Source of the DNA: Mycobacterium montefiorense
Lineage (GTDB): Bacteria > Actinomycetota > Actinomycetes > Mycobacteriales > Mycobacteriaceae
Direction: 5' to 3'
Length of the DNA stretch: 64,000 nucleotides
Assembly: GCF_003112775.1 (NCBI RefSeq)
Contig: NZ_BFCH01000018.1
Location: 1 to 64,000 of the forward strand
Positions 1 through 7,659 of this stretch are shown piece by piece; position 1 is the stretch's first letter; the number at the start of each line of letters is the position of its first letter. The translations under genes and the position numbers were made by a program. The notes under the pieces were generated by a model. That model did not search any database and was not told where the DNA came from. It worked only from the letters and a program-made list of their open reading frames with translations.

Positions 1-146
1 GGCGGGGGCTTCGTGGTGGCCGCGCCCTGCGGCCGGGCGCCGGCGTTGGTCGCGAAGCGCGGGTCGGCGGCCAGGCCCGGGACGCAGCCGGTCAGCAGGG
101 CGGTCACCGCGACCAGGGTCGTCGCGGACCTGATGTGCCGACTCAT
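1..146 (-). CDS. Lipoprotein, N-terminal part only (Rv2672-like position)
   Basis: Only the first 48 codons are in the window; the gene leaves the left edge. The ATG at 146 opens a short basic N-terminus, then a hydrophobic stretch ending in a lipobox (LLTGC, Cys21), so the product should be an acylated, exported lipoprotein. It lies directly downstream of the ribD-type gene on the same strand, 37 bp away. In M. tuberculosis that place holds Rv2672, a predicted secreted protease of the alpha/beta-hydrolase fold. The catalytic part is outside the window, so the function is inferred from position only. Confidence 0.6.
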   Translation of the reverse strand, partial: MSRHIRSATTLVAVTALLTGCVPGLAADPRFATNAGARPQGAATTKPP

Positions 147-183
147 GCCGACCACAGTAGCCATCCCGGGTGGTATCGCCGGG

Positions 184-963
184 CTAAGCCCGCACGTAGC
201 GCGTGTACAGGTAGCCGGCGTCGTCGCTCAGGATGTGGGTGCAGCCCATCTTGGTCATCACCTGGCCGGGCCCCGTCGCGATACGCCGGGCCAGCCCTCC
301 CACGAGATACGGCGCGATCGTCAGGCACAGCTCGTCGAGCAGATCCCGCTGTATGAAAGCGCCGAGCAGCATCGGCCCGCCTTCGGTCAGCACCCGCCGC
401 AGTCCTCGAGCCCGCAGGATCGCCAGCAGGGCGGTCTCGTCGACTTCGCCGGGATCGCGGCCGGAACAGTCGATGACCTCGGCCAGGTCGCCGAGCAGGC
501 GACGGGTCTCGTCGGCCGCCGCACTGCAGGTGAGAACCAGGGGCGGCACTTCGGTCCGGGTGAACACCCCCATATCCCGATCCAGGGCACCGGACTTGGT
601 GACGATGGCCAATTGCGGCACTTCGCTTTGCCCGCGGGCCTGCCGGCGCTGGCGCTCGGCGATTCCCGCGTGCGCGCCGGAATAATTCTCGACCCGCACC
701 GTGCCCGCACCGACGACGATGACGTCCGCGAGTTCGCGCAACAGAAAGAAGATCAGCCGGTCACCGGGGCCCGCCATCGGGCCGGTCTTACCTTCGGCGG
801 TGGCCCCACCGTCGATGCTGGTGATGAAGTTCGCCCGCACCCAGCTCTGATCGGTGTCCGGATAGGCGTAGAGCGCAGGGAGTTCGCCCTCGTCGAGTTC
901 GCGCCCCGATCCGAAAAGGGTCAACGACGTCTCGGCGGCTCTGCCGCTGCCAGACTCGGGCAT
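184..963 (-). CDS. ribD: RibD C-terminal-type pyrimidine reductase (Rv2671-like)
   Basis: 259 residues covering only the reductase domain shared by RibD and dihydrofolate reductases; no deaminase domain is present. Visible family features are the N-terminal motif WVRANFITSIDGG (about residues 41-53), a nucleotide-binding segment DVIVVGAGTVR, and LTEGGPMLLGAF near residue 195. The family reduces a ribosylamino-pyrimidine with NADPH in riboflavin synthesis. The M. tuberculosis homologue Rv2671 can substitute for dihydrofolate reductase when overproduced. It is divergent from the ATPase gene at 998 (34 bp gap) and precedes the lipoprotein gene, the same order as Rv2670c-Rv2671-Rv2672. Confidence 0.85.
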   Translation of the reverse strand: MPESGSGRAAETSLTLFGSGRELDEGELPALYAYPDTDQSWVRANFITSIDGGATAEGKTGPMAGPGDRLIFFLLRELADVIVVGAGTVRVENYSGAHAGIAERQRRQARGQSEVPQLAIVTKSGALDRDMGVFTRTEVPPLVLTCSAAADETRRLLGDLAEVIDCSGRDPGEVDETALLAILRARGLRRVLTEGGPMLLGAFIQRDLLDELCLTIAPYLVGGLARRIATGPGQVMTKMGCTHILSDDAGYLYTRYVRA

Positions 964-997
964 GAGGACGATTGCAGCACGCCGTTAGAGTTTTCGC

Positions 998-2098
998 ATG
1001 CACGGGTCCACCTCAGCGGATGGTTCTTCGCCGGTGGACCATCTGGTGGATCGGCATCCGAGTGTCTCGCCGGAACGGCTGATCGCCCAATTGCGGCCGC
1101 CGCCAACGTTCGCCGATGTGAGCTTCGCGACCTATCGCCCGGATCAGGCGGAACCGACCCAGGCCGCGGCGCTCGCGGCGTGTCAGGACTTCTGCGGTGA
1201 GGCCGTGCAGCGGCGTGCGGGCCGGCGCAAGCTGTTGGGCAAACGGGCGGTGTTGCCGGGTGTGGGCATCTACCTGGACGGCGGATTCGGCGTGGGCAAG
1301 ACGCATCTGCTGGCCTCGGCCTACTACCAGTTGCCGGGTCCAGGGCCCGACGGCTCGCCGGATGCTTCGACCCATGCCCACGCTCGTCCCAAGGCGTTTG
1401 CGACATTCGGGGAGCTGACCCAACTCGCCGGGGTGTTCGGCTTCACCGAATGCATCGACCTGCTGGCCGATTACACGGTGCTGTGCATCGACGAGTTCGA
1501 ACTCGACGACCCGGGCAACACCACGCTGGTCTCGCGGATGCTGTCGTCGTTGGTCGAGCGGGGTGTGTCGGTGGCCGCCACCTCCAATACGCTGCCCGAG
1601 CAGCTCGGCGAGGGCCGTTTTGCTGCCCAGGACTTTCTGCGTGAAATCAACACGCTGGCAAGCATTTTCACTACCGTGCGGATCGAGGGCCCGGACTACC
1701 GGCATCGCGGCCTGCCGCCCGCCCCGCAGCCGCTGTCGGACGACGAGGTCGTCGCACGTGCGGCCGGCGTTCCCGGGGCGACGCTCGACGACTTCGATGC
1801 GTTGCGTGCGCATTTGGCGACGATGCACCCGTCGCGGTACCTGACCTTGATCGAAGGTGTGACGGCGGTGTTCCTGACCGGTGTGCACGGTATTGGTGAC
1901 CAGAACGTCGCGCTGCGGTTGGTATCGCTGACCGATCGCCTGTATGACGCCGGCATTCCGGTGGTGGTGTCCGGCGCGAAACTGGACACCATCTTCAGCG
2001 AAGAGATGCTGGCCGGCGGTTACCGAAAGAAATACCTGCGGGCCACCTCGCGGCTGTTGGCGCTGACCGCCCCGGCTAGCCAACCTCGCGAATCATGA
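998..2098 (+). CDS. AFG1/ZapE-like P-loop ATPase (Rv2670c-like)
   Basis: 366 residues. The Walker A motif GGFGVGKTHLL is near residues 92-102 and the Walker B motif VLCIDEFELDD near residue 161, followed by a sensor-like segment SVAATSNTLPEQL. This is the pattern of the AFG1/ZapE AAA-type ATPases; ZapE in E. coli acts on the division ring, and AFG1 in mitochondria in protein quality control. The mycobacterial role is not established. It is divergent from the ribD-type gene and its last 23 bp overlap the convergent acetyltransferase gene. Confidence 0.85.
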   Translation: MHGSTSADGSSPVDHLVDRHPSVSPERLIAQLRPPPTFADVSFATYRPDQAEPTQAAALAACQDFCGEAVQRRAGRRKLLGKRAVLPGVGIYLDGGFGVGKTHLLASAYYQLPGPGPDGSPDASTHAHARPKAFATFGELTQLAGVFGFTECIDLLADYTVLCIDEFELDDPGNTTLVSRMLSSLVERGVSVAATSNTLPEQLGEGRFAAQDFLREINTLASIFTTVRIEGPDYRHRGLPPAPQPLSDDEVVARAAGVPGATLDDFDALRAHLATMHPSRYLTLIEGVTAVFLTGVHGIGDQNVALRLVSLTDRLYDAGIPVVVSGAKLDTIFSEEMLAGGYRKKYLRATSRLLALTAPASQPRES

Positions 2099-2624
2099 CG
2101 TAGTCGTTTTCGAGGTGGGCACCTACTCGAAACGTCCTGGTGCCATTGATATTAAATCCGCTCTTGGCGTAAAAGCGTTGGGCGCGTTGGTTTGCCTTGC
2201 TGACACCCAGCCACATGCAGCGCACACCCCAGTCGGCCGCAATCGCCAGCGCAGCGTCCATCAGCGCCGCCGATGCTGTGCTGCCGTGGTAGTCGGGCAG
2301 CAGGTACAGCTTCGACAGCTCGGCCGCCGGGCGGATCTCGACGGCCTGTTGCACGCCGGCGTCGTCGGAGACGCCGCGAACCACCATGGCGTAGCCGACG
2401 ATCCGGCCGTTGCGGCGGGCGGCGACAATCGCCCGGTCCGGATCGCCGAGATACTCACCGAAGCGAGCGGGCGACAGGTTGACGTCAACGAACGTCGCGA
2501 TGTTCTCCGGCGTCGCCGTGGGCGGACACGCTAGCGGAAAGGTAAGGGCCGCGACGCTGGCCAGTTCCGCGATATCGACGGGATCCGTCGCGACCCGGCC
2601 GATGGTGAGGGTCAGAGGTTCCAC
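2076..2624 (-). CDS. GNAT-family N-acetyltransferase (Rv2669-like)
   Basis: About 182 residues from the GTG at 2624. The GNAT fold shows in the C-terminal half: a strand and acetyl-CoA loop around LSKLYLLPDYHGS, then MWLGVSKANQRAQRFYAKSGF, the usual 'N.RA..FY.K.GF' signature. Transfer of an acetyl group from acetyl-CoA to an amine is expected; the substrate is unknown. The start overlaps the end of the secreted-protein gene by 13 bp, so the two are probably co-transcribed. A later internal start cannot be excluded because no strong ribosome site is seen. Confidence 0.75.
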   Translation of the reverse strand: MEPLTLTIGRVATDPVDIAELASVAALTFPLACPPTATPENIATFVDVNLSPARFGEYLGDPDRAIVAARRNGRIVGYAMVVRGVSDDAGVQQAVEIRPAAELSKLYLLPDYHGSTASAALMDAALAIAADWGVRCMWLGVSKANQRAQRFYAKSGFNINGTRTFRVGAHLENDYVMIREVG

Positions 2625-3136
2625 TGCGCGAGGTGCTTGCCGGTTTTGCGGTCCAGCAGCACGACGTTGGAGACCGGGTCGCGGTAGGCATCCCAATACA
2701 CCCCGCCGCGCACGATCGCCCCGTTCGGCGCGTTGACGAGCACGTTGTCCAGGGCGTCGGGCGCATCGGTGGCCCGCGGCTTGTAGGCGTCGGCGAACGG
2801 AGTCACCCCGTCGAAGCTGAACGCGGTCGCCATGACGAAGGGGTTGGGCACCTGGATCGCGCGGACCGTCACGTCGGCGCGGTTGGGCGTGCTGCCGGGG
2901 AAGCTTTTGATCGGAACGCCGCTGCGGGTGTAGCCGAATCCGGGCGGCGGGTCGCAGGGGGACACGCTGCTGACGGTGACGTCGGCGATGTAGGTCCCGG
3001 TGTCCACCCGCAGCGTGTCGCCGATGTGGCCGATCGGCGCATCCTGAGCCTGCGCGCGCGGAGCGGCAACCCCGGCCGCGGTGAGGCCCGCGGCGGCGAC
3101 GAGCAAGGTCGACAGGACGATCAGCCAGCGGCGCAT
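2612..3136 (-). CDS. Secreted protein with signal peptide (Rv2668-like)
   Basis: 174 residues. It begins with MRRWLIVLSTLLVAAAGL and a clear cleavage region (AAPRAQA-QDAP), so it is exported. The mature part is beta-rich with DTGTYIADVTVSSVSP and YDPV-like segments and no enzyme motif that I recognise. An in-frame GTG at 3154 would add six residues and may serve a leaderless transcript; the ATG at 3136 gives the cleaner signal peptide. The order with the downstream acetyltransferase matches Rv2668-Rv2669. Function unknown. Confidence 0.75.
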   Translation of the reverse strand: MRRWLIVLSTLLVAAAGLTAAGVAAPRAQAQDAPIGHIGDTLRVDTGTYIADVTVSSVSPCDPPPGFGYTRSGVPIKSFPGSTPNRADVTVRAIQVPNPFVMATAFSFDGVTPFADAYKPRATDAPDALDNVLVNAPNGAIVRGGVYWDAYRDPVSNVVLLDRKTGKHLAQWNL

Positions 3137-3304
3137 CTTCGAATAATTGCACACCGCCTATCGCGAACGGGAGGGGTTAGACCGGCCGCTACCGCGCCCG
3201 ATCGGCCGCCTTGACCAGGGCTCCGGTCGGTCGCGACGGCCTTTTGTCGCCGGTTACGGCGGCGGGATGCGAGTTTGCCGCTGGTCTGCGACTATCAGGG
3301 GGCT

Positions 3305-3634
3305 ATGAGACGCCTTCTGATGCTGGTGAGCGCCGTCGCCATGGTCGGCATGCCCGCCCCGGCTTACGCCGACGGCATGGACGACCAATTTCTCGCCGCG
3401 CTCCAGGCGTCCGGTGTCACCTTCCCGGACCCGGCTCGGGCGATCGCGGCGGGCAAGTGGGTGTGCCAAGCGGTCGGCCAGGGCACGCAGATGGTGGATG
3501 TCGTCAAGACGGTGGAAGACCGTAACCCCGGCCTGCGCGAGGACAACGCCGCCAAGTTCGCGGCGATAGCTGCCACGGCCTATTGCCCCAGCGCGCTGCC
3601 GCACACCAGCTCTAACAGCAGCGGCCCCCAGTAA
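3305..3634 (+). CDS. DUF732 small secreted protein
   Basis: 109 residues with a signal peptide (MRRLLMLVSAVAMVG..APAYA). The mature domain has the DUF732 layout: FLAALQASGVTFPDPARAI, a first Cys in KWVCQAV, and a second Cys in ATAYCPS, presumably disulphide-bonded. DUF732 proteins are small exported mycobacterial proteins without a known activity. It is the first of two close paralogues; the second begins at 4342 and shares the same opening residues and cysteine spacing, with one opposite-strand gene between them. Confidence 0.85.
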   Translation: MRRLLMLVSAVAMVGMPAPAYADGMDDQFLAALQASGVTFPDPARAIAAGKWVCQAVGQGTQMVDVVKTVEDRNPGLREDNAAKFAAIAATAYCPSALPHTSSNSSGPQ

Positions 3635-3642
3635 CAACCGGG

Positions 3643-4251
3643 CTACTCGGTTTCGGCCGTGTCGGTGGTGGGTGGCGCTGCGCGTCCCCGGCCAGGTGCC
3701 CGCCCCAGTTCCAGGGGACCCATTCCTGTCGCCGTGCGTGGGGGAGTCGTCGGACTCCGTCGCTTGCGCCAGTGGCCGGCTCCCGAAATGCGCCAATCGG
3801 CTGCCCATCTCCACTCGTAGATTTGCGGCGTGCCCAGATTCGAGGCGATCGCGGCCATCCGAAGGTTGGCGTTGTCAACGGCCATCCAGGACGCGATGAC
3901 CCAGACGTTGTCGAGTGACTCTTCGGGAATCTCGAAGCCCCAGGACATTTCGTCGTCATTGCAGCCCATCGACGGGCGTATCGCCGGCTTGGGCGTCGGC
4001 GCGTCGAATGGTTTACCGTCCGCTTCAAGGTCGAGTCCCACTTCGTAGCGCACGGTCGGGCCGACCATTCGCATGCTCACCTGCAGCCGGGCAATGTTCT
4101 TCCGGCGGGGCGGCAGGCGGTCGATCACCAGCGCGACGCCCTTGGCGCCCGCTCTTCGGCGGTGCGCGGGCAGCCGATTCCATGCGGCAATCAGCGCGAC
4201 CACAGCGATGATGCCGACAAAGACGTCGAGAACAATCAAGATGGCAGCCAC
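3643..4251 (-). CDS. Membrane-anchored hypothetical protein
   Basis: 202 residues. One N-terminal membrane segment (about residues 3-23) is followed by a basic stretch and a soluble domain with VSMRMVGPTVRYEVGLDLEADG and MSWGFEIPEES; the C-terminus is proline- and threonine-rich. I do not recognise the family. It lies on the opposite strand between two DUF732 genes and ends 9 bp from the first. Intact reading frame and mycobacterial codon use support a real gene. Confidence 0.55.
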   Translation of the reverse strand: MAAILIVLDVFVGIIAVVALIAAWNRLPAHRRRAGAKGVALVIDRLPPRRKNIARLQVSMRMVGPTVRYEVGLDLEADGKPFDAPTPKPAIRPSMGCNDDEMSWGFEIPEESLDNVWVIASWMAVDNANLRMAAIASNLGTPQIYEWRWAADWRISGAGHWRKRRSPTTPPRTATGMGPLELGRAPGRGRAAPPTTDTAETE

Positions 4252-4341
4252 GTCGTCCTAGCCAACACCATCCGAGCTTGCGGCGCTGCGGCGCCTCGGC
4301 GAGATGCGTGGTTCCCACAACTCTGGGAGAATCGGCGAGTT

Positions 4342-4716
4342 ATGAGACGCCTCATGATGCTGCTAAGCGTCGCCACGACGATTGTCCTGGCGGTTCCGGC
4401 GCACGCCGACCCCAGCCCGAGCCCCAGTCCCGCGCCGGACCCGGCCGCCGATGCCGCCTTCCTTTCCGAGCTCAAGGACGCCGGGCTGACGTATCAGGAC
4501 CCGGCCGCTGCGATCTCGGCGGCCAAGACGGTATGCGAGCTCGTCGACACCGGACACTCGGACCAGGAAATCGTCAACAACCTTCAGCTGCACAATCCGG
4601 GATTTGCCGATACCGGCGCCGCCAAGTTCACCGCGATCGCCGCCGGCTCGTATTGCCCCAAGTATCTGACCGGCGAGGGTCGCGGACCCAAGCCTGAGGG
4701 TGCCGCCGGCAACTGA
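4342..4716 (+). CDS. DUF732 small secreted protein, second copy
   Basis: 124 residues. The signal peptide (MRRLMMLLSVATTIVLAVPAHA) is followed by a short SPSPSP linker and a DUF732 domain with FLSELKDAGLTYQDPAAAI, TVCEL and GSYCPK. The paired cysteines match the copy at 3305. Longer upstream starts exist but the ATG at 4342 gives the proper signal peptide. The pair looks like a local duplication later separated by the minus-strand gene. Confidence 0.85.
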   Translation: MRRLMMLLSVATTIVLAVPAHADPSPSPSPAPDPAADAAFLSELKDAGLTYQDPAAAISAAKTVCELVDTGHSDQEIVNNLQLHNPGFADTGAAKFTAIAAGSYCPKYLTGEGRGPKPEGAAGN

Positions 4717-4748
4717 GCGCCGCTTGCGGCCCGCATACGCTAGGGGCT

Positions 4749-5684
4749 ATGCCCCTCGATCCGGGCCCGCTGACATGGGGCGCCTTGATACAGACCTGGT
4801 ATCTGGACCCCACCTCCGCGGCGGTGCTCGTGATGGTCGCGGGCACCTACGCGTGGTGCTACCGACGGGCCCGCGGCGGCGCACGATCTGTCGAACCGGC
4901 GGCGGCCGGATGCTTCGGCGTCAGCATTGTGCTCTGGGCAGTGGCCACCGTCAGCGCGATCGGAAGCTACGCCTACTTGCTGTTCTGGATGCGTGCGCTG
5001 CAGGTACTGCTGCTGCTGTATGTGGTGCCGTTCTTCCTCGCGCAGGGCAAGCCGGTCAGCGTGCTGCGTGACGCGCTCGGCGTGGACCGTATCGAGAAGC
5101 TGCTGGGGACCCGTTGGGCCCGAATTCTCGTGCACCCGTTGACGACGTCGCTGGCGATGCTGGCCACGCCCTGGCTGCTGTACCTGACACCGTGGTACAC
5201 GGCGGCTCTGCAAAACGAATGGATCGGCGCGCTTACCCGAATAGTTTTGGTAATCGTAGGGTTTGGATACTTTTACGCCCGGCTGCAATCCGATCCCGTG
5301 CCTCGCAAATACCCCCAGCTGATCTCGCTGCTGATCTCGGTCGCCGAGACCCTCGGTGACGGAGTCCTGGGGTTGGTCATTTGGCAGGGCTCGTTGATCG
5401 CCGCGGCGTATTACTCGGCCTTGCACCGCTCCTGGGGCCCGGACCAACGGCTCGATCAGACCATCGGAGCCGGCGTGCTGTGGATTCTCGGAGACGTGGT
5501 CGGGTTGCCATTCGTGCTGCTGCTGATGCGCGCGCTGTCTCGCGACGAACGGGCGCACGCGGTCGAGGTCGACGCCGAGCTGGATCGGACGGAAGTGGTG
5601 GGCAGCGACGACGCCGACGCTGCGCCCGCGGGGTTGTGGTGGGAGAACGACCCGCAAATGCGCGAGCGATTCCGCCGCGGCTAG
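4749..5684 (+). CDS. CtaG-like cytochrome c oxidase assembly membrane protein
   Basis: 311 residues with about seven membrane segments. It opens with a WYLDP motif, has an LLLLYVVPFFLAQGKP segment, and conserved HP and TPW residues (VHPLTTSLAMLATPW), all features of the caa3_CtaG family of copper-delivery or assembly factors for aa3-type oxidase. The acidic soluble tail after the last helix (about residue 270 onward) is variable in the family. It stands alone, 32 bp after the DUF732 gene on the same strand. Confidence 0.75.
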   Translation: MPLDPGPLTWGALIQTWYLDPTSAAVLVMVAGTYAWCYRRARGGARSVEPAAAGCFGVSIVLWAVATVSAIGSYAYLLFWMRALQVLLLLYVVPFFLAQGKPVSVLRDALGVDRIEKLLGTRWARILVHPLTTSLAMLATPWLLYLTPWYTAALQNEWIGALTRIVLVIVGFGYFYARLQSDPVPRKYPQLISLLISVAETLGDGVLGLVIWQGSLIAAAYYSALHRSWGPDQRLDQTIGAGVLWILGDVVGLPFVLLLMRALSRDERAHAVEVDAELDRTEVVGSDDADAAPAGLWWENDPQMRERFRRG

Positions 5685-5870
5685 CGGCCGACAAGCCGTC
5701 GGCCGTCATTCAGATTCCCGCAATGCGATCGACGCCTTCGCGGTAGCGCTCGGCGCGAGGGTGTGGTTGGTTAATTGGAAACTATTTAAGGGGATTCACT
5801 TCGAGTTCATCCGGGGATCGGCTATGTTGCCCGGGACGCTGGCAAATCGGTACGACACCCAAAGGAGTCA

Positions 5871-6524
5871 ATGGTGAAGAAGGCATCTGCGGTCGCAGCC
5901 GGTCTGGCGGCAACCACTCTGGTGATCGGCGTGGCAGTCACCGGATGTGGCGGCGACAAGTCGTCTGGCCCATCGTCGTCAGCGAAATCGTCGTCGACGA
6001 CTACTTCCGCGGCGTCCTCCTCGGCCGCACCGACATCGAGCAGCGCTGCCGCCCAGCCTTCGGACTACAACAACCTGCTGATCAAGGCCACCGACATTGT
6101 CGTGCCGGGGGACAGCTTCAGCCCGCCCAAGACGCGGCAACTGACCGACCCGGCATCGGGCATCGAGGGCGTGTTCGCGAACCAGAATGGCGCGCGCAGC
6201 ATCACCGACTCGCTGCTCGTCTACCCCGACCCGGGCGCGGCGGACAAGGACCGTGATTCGCTCACCAAGTCTTACGTCGATCCTCAGAACGGCGCGATCA
6301 AGGGCGGAACACCGGCGCCGGTCGATGTGGGTGTCGGCGGCACGATCATTTCGGGACCCTCGGCCGACGGCAGTAAGGCGAAGACGTCGGTGATCTTCGG
6401 TGAAGGCAAGGTGGTCGCCCTCATCGAGTTCGAGAGCGCGCCGAACGACCTGGTGCCGGCGGACATCGTCCTGGATGTGGCGCGCAAGCAGGACGCGGCC
6501 ATCAAGGCCGGACTGCCCGGCTAG
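5871..6524 (+). CDS. Exported lipoprotein
   Basis: 217 residues. Signal peptide with lipobox VTGC (Cys about 26), then a long Ser/Ala/Thr-rich linker (residues about 30-62) and a globular domain of about 150 residues with motifs LLIKATDIVVPGDSF and KVVALIEFES. It resembles the LpqN/LpqT-type mycobacterial lipoproteins in general layout, but the exact family is not certain. The AAAGGAG ribosome site four bases before the ATG fixes the start. The function is unknown; surface location is inferred from the lipobox. Confidence 0.7.
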   Translation: MVKKASAVAAGLAATTLVIGVAVTGCGGDKSSGPSSSAKSSSTTTSAASSSAAPTSSSAAAQPSDYNNLLIKATDIVVPGDSFSPPKTRQLTDPASGIEGVFANQNGARSITDSLLVYPDPGAADKDRDSLTKSYVDPQNGAIKGGTPAPVDVGVGGTIISGPSADGSKAKTSVIFGEGKVVALIEFESAPNDLVPADIVLDVARKQDAAIKAGLPG

Positions 6525-6559
6525 ACAACGAAAGGCGCTGCAGCGCGCCGTGTTTCAAG

Positions 6560-7267
6560 TCAGCAGCAGTGCTCGCCCCGCCATGCCGTGCGGCCCTCCT
6601 TGACGGCGACCGCGGCGATCACCAACGCCACGACCGGATCGGCCCACGACCAGCCGAACAGATAGTTCAGCAGCAGCCCGACCAGCAGCACGCCGGACAG
6701 GTATGTGCACAGCAGTGTTTGGTTGGAGTCGGCGACCGCGCTGGCCGAACCGAGTTCTCGGCCGGCGCGCCGCTGTGCGTAGGACAGCAACGGCATGACC
6801 ACTAGCGACACCGCCGCCAAAATGATTCCGGCGGCCGAGGTTCCAGCGGTCTGTCCGCCGAGCAGGGAGCGAATCGACTCGAGCGTCACGTAGCCGGCCA
6901 ATGCGAAGAATGACAGCGCGATAACCCGTAACGCGGCCCGTTCGCGGGCCTGCGGGTCGGTGCCGGAGAACTGCCAGTACACCGCTGCGGCAGAGGAGAC
7001 TTCGATGACCGAGTCCAGCCCGAACCCAATCAACGCCGCCGAGGACGCCACCGCGCCCGCCGAGAGCGCGACGACCGCCTCGATGATGTTGTAGCTGATT
7101 GTCGCCGAGACGAGCAGGCGCACTCGTCGCGACAACACGGCACGGCGTTGTGGCTCAACGGTATTCGTTGTTGCCGGGGTGCAGCACTCGTCATGGCAGC
7201 AGTCTGTCGCCGGCGCGGAGAGCGGCAATGCGCGGCCAGTTCGGCCCAAGGCGTCCCCGTCGTTCAT
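6560..7267 (-). CDS. CDF-family metal exporter with Cys/His-rich tails
   Basis: 235 residues with five to six membrane segments. The CDF signature appears as ALIGFGLDSVIEVSSA and the later ADSNQTLLCTYLSG helix. Family members export divalent metals in exchange for protons. Unusual points: the N-terminus carries CCHDECC (residues 23-29) and the protein ends in HCC, which would give soft-metal ligands at both ends. It overlaps cmtR by 4 bp, so it is very likely the target of CmtR and exports Cd(II), Pb(II) or Zn(II). In M. tuberculosis cmtR is paired with a P-type ATPase instead. Confidence 0.85.
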   Translation of the reverse strand: MNDGDALGRTGRALPLSAPATDCCHDECCTPATTNTVEPQRRAVLSRRVRLLVSATISYNIIEAVVALSAGAVASSAALIGFGLDSVIEVSSAAAVYWQFSGTDPQARERAALRVIALSFFALAGYVTLESIRSLLGGQTAGTSAAGIILAAVSLVVMPLLSYAQRRAGRELGSASAVADSNQTLLCTYLSGVLLVGLLLNYLFGWSWADPVVALVIAAVAVKEGRTAWRGEHCC

Positions 7268-7611
7268 CGCGCCGTGCCCGCCTTGCTCGGCGCGGGGTCG
7301 TCAACGCACGGCTGATCGGTGTCGACGGCGAGCACCACCTGGACCAACTCACCCAGTGCGCGGGCAAGGTGCGCATCGGCTAACGCGTACCGGACCTGTC
7401 TTCCCTCGTAGGTGGCCACCACCAGGCCGCAACCGCGCAGGCAGGACAGATGGTTGGAAACGTTGGAGCGGGTCAGACCCAGCCGGGACGCCAATTCGCC
7501 CGGGTAGCAAACATCATCGAGCAACGCCACCAGAATCCGGCACCGCGTCGGATCGGCCAGGGCGCGCCCCAGCCGGGCCAGCGCGGACTCCCGCTTCTCA
7601 CAAGTCAGCAT
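7264..7611 (-). CDS. cmtR: CmtR, Cd/Pb-sensing ArsR-SmtB repressor
   Basis: 115 residues, nearly the same as M. tuberculosis CmtR over residues 1-103. The winged helix includes LGLTRSNVSNHLSCLRGCG. All three metal ligands known for CmtR are present at the same numbers: Cys57, Cys61 and Cys102. Metal binding releases the repressor from DNA. A palindrome sits 14 bp upstream of the start (7625-7636). No ribosome site precedes the ATG, so the transcript may be leaderless. The 4 bp overlap with the exporter gene indicates one operon. Confidence 0.92.
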   Translation of the reverse strand: MLTCEKRESALARLGRALADPTRCRILVALLDDVCYPGELASRLGLTRSNVSNHLSCLRGCGLVVATYEGRQVRYALADAHLARALGELVQVVLAVDTDQPCVDDPAPSKAGTAR

Positions 7612-7624
7612 GCAGAGAACAATA

Positions 7625-7636
7625 CAGCGTTCGCTG
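7625..7636. promoter_or_regulatory. Palindrome upstream of cmtR, likely operator
   Basis: CAGCGTTCGCTG is a perfect inverted repeat (5 bp arms, 2 bp spacer) lying 14-25 bp before the cmtR start. A TATTGT hexamer on the minus strand just inside it could be the -10 of a leaderless promoter. ArsR-type repressors bind such overlapping palindromes. The assignment to CmtR is inference. Confidence 0.5.
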
Positions 7637-7659
7637 AAATAAAGCAGTACCTCCAGCGG

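Noticed and set aside
13..1200. Long plus-strand frame at the left edge
   Set aside because: Opposite the ribD-type gene and the lipoprotein; no recognisable protein features.
1013..2083. 356-codon minus-strand frame over the ATPase gene
   Set aside because: Arg/Gln/His-rich shadow; Walker motifs are on the other strand.
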